Assembly (NCBI GenBank): GCA_900767405.1
Contig: CAAFZB010000012.1
Location: forward strand, 1-12,590
Source: Rikenellaceae bacterium
Lineage (GTDB): Bacteria > Bacteroidota > Bacteroidia > Bacteroidales > UBA932
DNA length: 12,590 nt
Reading direction: 5' to 3'
The notes under the pieces were generated by a model. That model was not told the DNA's origin, searched no databases, and was given only the letters and a program-made list of their open reading frames with translations. Positions 7,478 through 12,590 of the stretch are shown in pieces. The position numbers and the translations under genes were made by a program. Numbering within the stretch: position 1 is the first letter of the stretch; the number at the start of each line of letters is the position of its first letter.

Positions 7478-7492
7478 TATAATCCGATTATA
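7478..7492. repeat. 15-bp dyad between receptor stop and lipoprotein start
   Basis: TATAATC-C-GATTATA is an exact inverted repeat that begins one base after the receptor TAA and ends 4 nt before the lipoprotein ATG. The centre is too short for a firm RNA hairpin without opening a base pair, and the arms are AT-rich. It may be a protein-binding dyad, an mRNA structure that tunes translation or RNA stability at the junction, or chance. Confidence 0.45.
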
Positions 7493-7496
7493 AAGT

Positions 7497-9545
7497 ATGA
7501 AAATTGTTAAAATTCTTTCTGCTCTTGCAGCCGTTTGCGCTCTTGTAATCGGATGTGCAAAGGAAACCCCCAACGTTTGGAACGAGATACAGGTTTCTTC
7601 TTCTTACGTAGGTCTTCCCAAGGACGGAGGATCCAAGACTATCACAGTAACAGCCAAGGATTCCTGGACAATCAGTGAGATCCCCAACTGGCTTACCATA
7701 ACTCCTGCAAATGGATCTGCAGGTGAAACTACAGTTACATTCTCTGCAGCAAAGGCTACCGAAAACCATGAAAATACGGTCAAGCTTGTATGTGCAGGCA
7801 AGACCCAGTCCATCATTGTAAAACAAGAAGCCGAAAAAGTCGAGCCCAAGACCTTGACAGTTGCCGAGGCGATTGAAATTTGCAATGCTCTTGCCGACAA
7901 GGAAGTGGCACCGGGAGAATATCGTGTAAAAGGTATTGTTTGCGGTATTGTCGACCTTAGTGTACAGTACGGAAACGTTACTTTCTGGATTTCCGATGAC
8001 GGAAAGAGTGTAGATGGCAAGAAGTTCGAGGTTTATCGTGCACTCTGGCTTAACGGTGCAGCATTCAAGGCTGGCGACAACCTTGATATAGGTGACGAAG
8101 TAATCATCGAGGGTAAAATTATGAAGTATGGCACAACTCCTGAAACAAAGGAAAAAGAGGCCTATGTATATCAGATCAATAAATCCCTCATCAAGTGCGA
8201 CTCTCTCGTCTTCAACGGTGCAAAACTTGAGGCTCTCCCCATTGAGGGAGGCAGCTTTGAGGCAGCTCTCGTATGCAAGGGTAACGGTGTTTCTGTAAGC
8301 ATTCCCGACAATGCCAAGTCTTGGCTTTCAGTTACCGGAATCCAGACAGCAGGCGAAAAAGCAACCGTAACCTTCCTGGCAGCGCCGAACGCCGGTGGCG
8401 ACCGCAGCACAGATATTACATTCACAACCACTTCCGGTGGCAAAGAATACTCTGCAGCCGCATCTGTAACCCAGAAGGGTGCCATCCTCGAGGTCAGCGT
8501 CGCTGAATTCAATGCGGCTCCTGTTGGCACAACTGTTTACAGACTCGGTGGTTTCGTTACAAAAGTTGACAATGCTACAAACGGAAGTTTCCATTTCAAG
8601 GATTTCTCTGGAGAAACCTATGCATATAAGGCTACCAATTTTGCCGATTTCAGCGGCCTCAAGATTGGTGACATTGTTACCATCATAGGGACAAGAGGAC
8701 AGTATAATGAAACAATCGAGCTTATGAACGGCAAGATCGAGAATGTTAAGCCTGTTACCATCAAGACTGCTGCCGAAGCCAATGCTCTGGATGATGATAA
8801 CAAGAACGATCATCAGCACTATATTATGATAAGCGGTATTGTTACAAACGGTTCTGCTAAATCAGGACATAAGTTTGACCTTAAGGATTATGGTAACTTC
8901 GACCTTGTTGACGAAACCGGCGAAATTTATGTTTACGGGGTTTCTACAGGCTGGAAAGGTGCTAAAGGAAACGGAGCGTTTGCGACTCTCGGTGTCAAAG
9001 AAGGTGACAAGATTACCATCGTTGCTTACAAGACCAGCTATAATGGTATGAACCAGCTCGTCGGATATTATTATTCACACGAGTCCGGCGAGGCTCCCGA
9101 ACCTGTAGGAGATGATATGGTTATTTCTTCAGGAGATGTGCCTTCAAGCTATCCTACCGAAGCTACCACCTACACAATCAACGGATATGATTATTCTATC
9201 CTGAACGTTGCCAACTTCGGTAAAGGTGACGGTATCCAGATGAAGAAGGGTGGAAGCTATATCTCCAGCATTTCCGCTGCCAAGCGTGCCATTGCATCCG
9301 TAAGGGTTGATGCAAATATGGCAAAGTATCCTGCTGACGCACAGTATCCCTGGGATCCTTCAGGTATCAAACTCTACGTTAAGGCAACAGCCGACGGCGA
9401 GGAGGTAGCGGTTGAAGGTGTAAAGGATGACACAGGAATTACTTATACCGTTGCCGAGGGAGAATATAAGTTCTTTACTCTCAAGAACGAATCAACATTT
9501 GCAGTTTATCTTGACAAGATAACCGCAAAGGTAGTTGCTGAGTAA
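7497..9545 (+). CDS. Multidomain BACON/OB-fold lipoprotein, putative nucleic-acid binder
   Basis: This 682-residue lipoprotein has a signal peptide ending in VIGC, with Cys20 as the lipidated residue. I read these modules: a BACON-like beta-sandwich (about 30-111, with PKDGGSKTIT and SWTISEIPNWLTITP), an OB-fold-like domain (118-232, YRVKGIVCGIVD to YVYQINK), a second BACON-like domain (233-327), OB-like domains two (331-417) and three (418-530, with DETGEIYVYG and GVKEGDKITIVA), and a C-terminal beta-rich domain (about 540-682) that I do not recognise. The third OB-like module closely matches that of the nuclease lipoprotein downstream. OB folds of this kind accompany secreted nucleases (YhcR, ExeM types), so binding of nucleic acid is plausible; sugar binding, often proposed for BACON domains, is the alternative. 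No catalytic motif was seen. It lies 19 nt after the receptor gene and ends at a strong terminator, so the two probably form one transcript and may form an outer-membrane complex. Confidence 0.8.
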   Translation: MKIVKILSALAAVCALVIGCAKETPNVWNEIQVSSSYVGLPKDGGSKTITVTAKDSWTISEIPNWLTITPANGSAGETTVTFSAAKATENHENTVKLVCAGKTQSIIVKQEAEKVEPKTLTVAEAIEICNALADKEVAPGEYRVKGIVCGIVDLSVQYGNVTFWISDDGKSVDGKKFEVYRALWLNGAAFKAGDNLDIGDEVIIEGKIMKYGTTPETKEKEAYVYQINKSLIKCDSLVFNGAKLEALPIEGGSFEAALVCKGNGVSVSIPDNAKSWLSVTGIQTAGEKATVTFLAAPNAGGDRSTDITFTTTSGGKEYSAAASVTQKGAILEVSVAEFNAAPVGTTVYRLGGFVTKVDNATNGSFHFKDFSGETYAYKATNFADFSGLKIGDIVTIIGTRGQYNETIELMNGKIENVKPVTIKTAAEANALDDDNKNDHQHYIMISGIVTNGSAKSGHKFDLKDYGNFDLVDETGEIYVYGVSTGWKGAKGNGAFATLGVKEGDKITIVAYKTSYNGMNQLVGYYYSHESGEAPEPVGDDMVISSGDVPSSYPTEATTYTINGYDYSILNVANFGKGDGIQMKKGGSYISSISAAKRAIASVRVDANMAKYPADAQYPWDPSGIKLYVKATADGEEVAVEGVKDDTGITYTVAEGEYKFFTLKNESTFAVYLDKITAKVVAE

Positions 9546-9563
9546 CAGTTCTACATCTATATC

Positions 9564-9597
9564 AAGGGCGACCCTTTTTTACGGGCCGCCCTTTTTA
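9564..9597 (+). terminator. Intrinsic terminator after the receptor-lipoprotein pair
   Basis: AAGGGCG-A-CCC (9564-9574) pairs with GGG-C-CGCCCTT (9583-9593): an 11-position stem with one mismatch, an 8-nt loop and a T-run at 9592-9596. It sits 19 nt past the lipoprotein stop and is the clearest terminator in the window. It lacks an A-run on its left side, so it is directed rightward only. Confidence 0.9.
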
Positions 9598-9602
9598 TTG
9601 GA

Positions 9603-9633
9603 TTGACAGGAATGCAATTTTTTTGTATCTTTA
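9603..9633 (+). promoter_or_regulatory. Promoter of the nuclease operon
   Basis: TTG (9603-9605, within TTGACA) is followed 20 nt later by TATCTTTA (9626-9633), one base off the TAnnTTTG consensus and nearly identical to the metK -7 box. It lies between the terminator and the ATG at 9655, giving a leader of about 15 nt. A second near-match, TATAGTTTG (9632-9640), has one extra base. The nuclease genes can therefore be transcribed apart from the receptor. Confidence 0.6.
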
Positions 9634-9654
9634 TAGTTTGATAATACTACCGCA

Positions 9655-11094
9655 ATGAAAACCTGTCGTACACTTATTCTCGTGCTGGCCACCGCCATTT
9701 GTGTGATGTCCTGCACCAAGCCCGAAAAGGAAAAAGAACAAAGCCTGAACGTGTCACCGACCACTTTGACTTTCTCCAAGGATGGCGGCTCCCAGACCAT
9801 TACAATCAATTCAACAGGGAACTGGACAAGCTCTACCATAGGCAACTGGATAAAATTGAATCCCGGTTCGGGTTCCCCTATGGTGAACAAGGCCGAAGTT
9901 ACCGTTTCCTCCAATATGGAAGAAGCCAGGGAAGGGACCATAACCGTTACTTCGGGCATTCTGACCGCAGTTGTGAAAATAAGTCAGGAGGCCGGTTATG
10001 TCGACGACGACATCAAGAAAGTGACCATCGCAGAGTTCAGGAAACTTAAAGACAGCGCTTCAGACTGGTACAGGCTTACCGGAGAGGTTGTATCGATTTC
10101 AAAAATGGGATACGGAGACCTTTATCTGATGGATGATACCGGTTACGTTTATGTCTATGGCCTTGCTCCCGAGAAAGGCGGTGTCAAAGAAGACTTTGCC
10201 AAGGCCGGAGTCAAGGCGGGAGACAGAATCACGATCGTTGCCAATAAAAAGACATACAGCGGAATAATAGAAACAGACCAGGCATATCTGGAGGCCAGGC
10301 AGTCGGGCTCTTATCCCGGCATTAAGGCCGACAAGGCTCAGGCTGGCTATATCGAGCTTCCCGCCACATCGGAGAAGGACGGTCTAACATATCTGTGCCA
10401 TTTCGACAACAATGGAAAAAGGAATTACTCGGCTTATTTCGACACCGAAAAGAGACTGTCCTGCTGGGTTTGCTATCCTTACTGTTCATCGGACCGCAGC
10501 GACGAGCGCCCCGACTCCTACGCCTACGATCCTCTGCTCGAGAATGACTGTCAGGCAGACCTTACGAGGTCCTATCAAAAAAGAACCTATGGGGGAGAAG
10601 AGTTCATCAGGGGCCATATGATGCCAAATGCTTCAAGGGGTGGACGCCGCCAGCTTGATGCATTTCTAGCCACCAACATTATGCCCCAGAGCTCAACCCT
10701 CAATACCGGAATATGGGGGGATCTCGAAGAAAAGGAACGCGGTTGGGTGAATAAGTGCGACTCCCTGTACATAGTTGTAGGCACCGATTGCTCGCAGAGC
10801 AAGTACCAGGTAGAGGACAATGCCGCAACTCCAAAGAAAATAACCGTACCCAATGCAATCTACCGCGCTGTCCTGGCATACTCCAAGAAGGACGGATACA
10901 GGGGAATTGCGGTATATTTCGAAAACAAGGCATTCTCTACCAAGACTTTCGGCAAGACCTTGGGAAAGGAAAACCTTATGTCTATCGACGAACTTGAAAA
11001 GAAACTGGGGACCGATTTATTCGTAAACCTTCCCGCAGACATTCAGGCCGACGTTGAGGGCAAGGATCCCCGTAATGATTCGTGGTGGTGGTAA
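9655..11094 (+). CDS. BACON/OB lipoprotein fused to a DNA/RNA non-specific endonuclease (NUC1)
   Basis: This 479-residue protein is an exported lipoprotein (lipobox VMSC, Cys20) with a C-terminal beta-beta-alpha-metal nuclease domain, as in Serratia nuclease and NucA, which cut DNA and RNA with Mg2+. Order: a charged linker, a BACON-like domain (about 31-113), an OB-fold-like domain (about 121-218, DDTGYVYVYG and GVKAGDRITIVA), then the nuclease (about 243-460). Visible active-site residues are R319-G320-H321 in FIRGHMMPNASR, N341 in TNIMPQ, N350 as likely metal ligand in LNTGIWGDLE, and E358. The spacing H321-N350-E358 closely follows Serratia H89-N119-E127. The family's usual Asp before RGH is Ile here. 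The tail ends in DSWWW. It starts the downstream operon, 25 nt before the EEP gene. It probably degrades nucleic acid at the cell surface or in the periplasm; preference for DNA or RNA cannot be read. Confidence 0.9.
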   Translation: MKTCRTLILVLATAICVMSCTKPEKEKEQSLNVSPTTLTFSKDGGSQTITINSTGNWTSSTIGNWIKLNPGSGSPMVNKAEVTVSSNMEEAREGTITVTSGILTAVVKISQEAGYVDDDIKKVTIAEFRKLKDSASDWYRLTGEVVSISKMGYGDLYLMDDTGYVYVYGLAPEKGGVKEDFAKAGVKAGDRITIVANKKTYSGIIETDQAYLEARQSGSYPGIKADKAQAGYIELPATSEKDGLTYLCHFDNNGKRNYSAYFDTEKRLSCWVCYPYCSSDRSDERPDSYAYDPLLENDCQADLTRSYQKRTYGGEEFIRGHMMPNASRGGRRQLDAFLATNIMPQSSTLNTGIWGDLEEKERGWVNKCDSLYIVVGTDCSQSKYQVEDNAATPKKITVPNAIYRAVLAYSKKDGYRGIAVYFENKAFSTKTFGKTLGKENLMSIDELEKKLGTDLFVNLPADIQADVEGKDPRNDSWWW

Positions 11095-11119
11095 TTGTGT
11101 CCAATTCATTTGAAAAGAT

Positions 11120-12220
11120 ATGTCACGCCCTGCAGTTATAAATTTCTTACTTTCCATTGTAATGATGGCAGCGTTCAGTTTCGGTTCCTATGCCGCGCAA
11201 CCAAAAGGCAAGGTAGGGCCCAAGGATTATGTAATCGGTTTCTACAACCTGGAAAACCTGTTCGACACCAAGGACGACCCTCACACCAACGACAACGAAT
11301 TCCTTCCCGAGGGAAGAAACAACTGGACATTGGAGAAGTACCACAAGAAAATTCACAATATGGCCAAGGTCGTTGCCGAAATGAAAAAGGAAAACGGATT
11401 TTACCACGCTGTGCTCGGAGTTGCCGAGGTGGAGAACCTGACCGTTCTCAAGGACCTCGTGAGCGACCCTCAGATTGCCGATGCCGGATTCGGGATAGTT
11501 CACTATGACAGCCCGGATGCAAGAGGCATAGACGTGGCCCTGCTGTACCGTCCCCAGGTATTCAAATTCCTGGACAGCGAATACATCGAGTATAACTTCG
11601 ACGGCACCAAGGTGGAGATAGAGATGGACCGCAGCCAGCAGAAGACTTTCAGGACAAGGAATATCCTTATGGCTCACGGGACAATCAAAGGCGAGCATTT
11701 CGCATTCTACGTGGCTCACCTGCCTTCCCGCGGAGGCAACAAAGGCTCGGACCTGCGCTCCCGCGGCGCCGAGATCATATACAACCACTCCAGGGGAATG
11801 GAAAAGAAATATCCCGGTATCAAGATAGTAGTTATGGGAGATATGAACGACAACCCCGAGGATGAGAGCCAGAAAGTATGGCTGCACGCCAAGGCGAGCA
11901 TAAAGTCCACCGGCGCTGCAGATTTCTTCAATCCCTTCGAGAGCATCCATACCCCCGGCGTGGGTTCTGAGGAATACCGCGGCGACTGGAACATTTTCGA
12001 CATAATCGAGGTCAACTGCAATCTTGCCAAGGCCCCGAAGGGCGGTCTGAGAATCAAACCCGTGGGCGGTGGAGCACAGTACGGAGAAATCTTCAACCGT
12101 TTCTTCCTCACCCAGCAGGAGGGCCGGTACAAGGGAACTCCGTTCAGGACCTTCGCCAACGGCTCCTTTATGAACGGATACTCGGACCATTATCCCACCT
12201 TCATAGTAATAGGAAAGTAA
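11120..12220 (+). CDS. Exported endonuclease/exonuclease/phosphatase (EEP) family enzyme
   Basis: This 366-residue protein has a Sec signal peptide (about 1-26, ending GSYAA, no lipobox) and one EEP domain, the DNase I/ExoIII fold. EEP motifs appear in order: FYNLENLFDT (41-50), VAEVEN with metal-binding Glu (101-106), RGIDVALLYR (135-144), HLPSR with H200, GDMNDNPED with D241 and N243 (240-248), GDWNIFDII (288-296) and the catalytic YSDHYP with D356 and H357 (354-359). All key residues are present, so activity is expected. Family members cut nucleic acids or remove phosphates; the NLENLFDT form resembles EEP domains of secreted nucleases such as ExeM, where OB-fold modules precede the EEP domain in one chain. 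Here OB modules are in neighbouring lipoproteins. It follows the NUC1 gene by 25 nt and precedes the peptidase gene by 13 nt. Periplasmic or secreted location is inferred; phosphatase activity is the alternative. Confidence 0.9.
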   Translation: MSRPAVINFLLSIVMMAAFSFGSYAAQPKGKVGPKDYVIGFYNLENLFDTKDDPHTNDNEFLPEGRNNWTLEKYHKKIHNMAKVVAEMKKENGFYHAVLGVAEVENLTVLKDLVSDPQIADAGFGIVHYDSPDARGIDVALLYRPQVFKFLDSEYIEYNFDGTKVEIEMDRSQQKTFRTRNILMAHGTIKGEHFAFYVAHLPSRGGNKGSDLRSRGAEIIYNHSRGMEKKYPGIKIVVMGDMNDNPEDESQKVWLHAKASIKSTGAADFFNPFESIHTPGVGSEEYRGDWNIFDIIEVNCNLAKAPKGGLRIKPVGGGAQYGEIFNRFFLTQQEGRYKGTPFRTFANGSFMNGYSDHYPTFIVIGK

Positions 12221-12233
12221 TAAAGTAAAGAAT

Positions 12234-12590
12234 ATGAAAAAGTTAATTTCGGCCATCGCGCTGTTAGCAGTTATGACATCCTGCCAGACCAAAAATCCGT
12301 TCCTTACCCAATGGAACACTCCTTACGGAATACCTCCGTTCGACCAGATAGAGGAAAAAGACTATCTGCCCGCCGTAGAAGCCGGCATCGAGCAGCAGAC
12401 TAAGGAAATCCAGGCAATAATCGATTGCCCGGATGAACCCACTTTCGAGAACACCATCGCTCCCTTCGACCGCAGTGGAGAAATTCTGGACAAGGTGAGC
12501 GGAGTTCTGTTCGCAGTGAGCGAGTCGGACGCGACTCCTACACTCAACCAAATAGTTGAGCAGGCAATGCCCCTGATTGTAGAGCACTCC
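12234..12590 (+). CDS. dcp: Dcp-like M3 peptidyl-dipeptidase lipoprotein, N-terminal part
   Basis: The first 119 codons of a gene that runs off the right edge. The product starts with a lipoprotein signal (VMTSC, Cys17). It continues with NPFLTQWNTPYGIPPFDQIE, then DYLPAVEAGIEQQ, TFENTIAPFDRSGEILDKVSGVLF and SESDATPTLNQ, the characteristic front of Dcp-type zinc peptidases of family M3, which remove C-terminal dipeptides from peptides. The HEXXH zinc motif would lie beyond the window, so catalytic competence cannot be judged. It follows the EEP gene by 13 nt and is probably in the same transcript. Lipidated forms of Dcp are common in Bacteroidota and likely act in the periplasm or at the outer membrane. 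Confidence 0.88.
   Translation, partial: MKKLISAIALLAVMTSCQTKNPFLTQWNTPYGIPPFDQIEEKDYLPAVEAGIEQQTKEIQAIIDCPDEPTFENTIAPFDRSGEILDKVSGVLFAVSESDATPTLNQIVEQAMPLIVEHS

Noticed and set aside
11147..12319. 390-codon minus-strand open frame across the EEP gene
   Set aside because: It is antisense to a gene with all EEP motifs in order and runs into the peptidase gene; its product looks like an antisense shadow, rich in Val, Leu and His with no family signature.
1..12590. CRISPR array, insertion sequence, tRNA or rRNA gene
   Set aside because: No spaced direct repeats, transposase motifs with terminal repeats, or conserved RNA-gene blocks were seen on reading either strand.

Overview
The window looks like chromosomal DNA of a Bacteroidota, most likely a Bacteroidales relative from a gut-type community. 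The evidence is Bacteroidota-style promoters (TTG, about 20 nt, then TAnnTTTG), A-rich or absent Shine-Dalgarno sites, an Oar-like TonB-dependent receptor with an N-terminal carboxypeptidase-regulatory domain, BACON-type lipoproteins and a Bacteroidetes-type tyrosine recombinase remnant. The species cannot be fixed from the sequence.

Left part, minus strand (1-4060). A core operon metK - smpB - miaA is read leftward from a promoter near 4028-4058, with only 3 nt between stop and next start at both junctions. The MiaA is unusually short and lacks the family's tRNA-contacting insertion domain. Directly after the miaA stop codon, in the same frame, lies a recombinase remnant (820-1446) that keeps part of the arm-binding domain and part of the SAM-like core-binding domain but has no catalytic domain. 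Beyond a weak terminator-like hairpin is a complete type II toxin-antitoxin pair (Phd/YefM-type antitoxin, then YoeB-type toxin). Its promoter spacer contains a clean palindrome that is a good candidate operator. Recombinase remnant plus toxin-antitoxin pair suggests the scar of an old integrated element beside miaA.

Right part, plus strand (4100-12590). Divergent from metK is a locus that looks devoted to nucleic acids outside the cell. It starts with an Oar-like TonB-dependent receptor, followed by a large lipoprotein with alternating BACON-like and OB-fold-like domains and a strong intrinsic terminator. A second promoter then drives a lipoprotein with the same BACON and OB modules fused to a NUC1 (DNA/RNA non-specific) endonuclease, a Sec-exported endonuclease/exonuclease/phosphatase (EEP) enzyme, and the start of a Dcp-like M3 peptidase lipoprotein that runs off the window.

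How the genes may work together (inference): the OB-fold lipoproteins would bind extracellular nucleic acid, NUC1 and EEP would cut it, and the Oar-like receptor would either import a product or, as reported for Myxococcus Oar and the protease PopC, help export an enzyme. No SusD partner is present, and the BACON/OB lipoprotein occupies the position usually held by SusD. This locus is the best candidate for an undescribed system here. The functional link rests on gene order, domain content and the module shared by the two lipoproteins.
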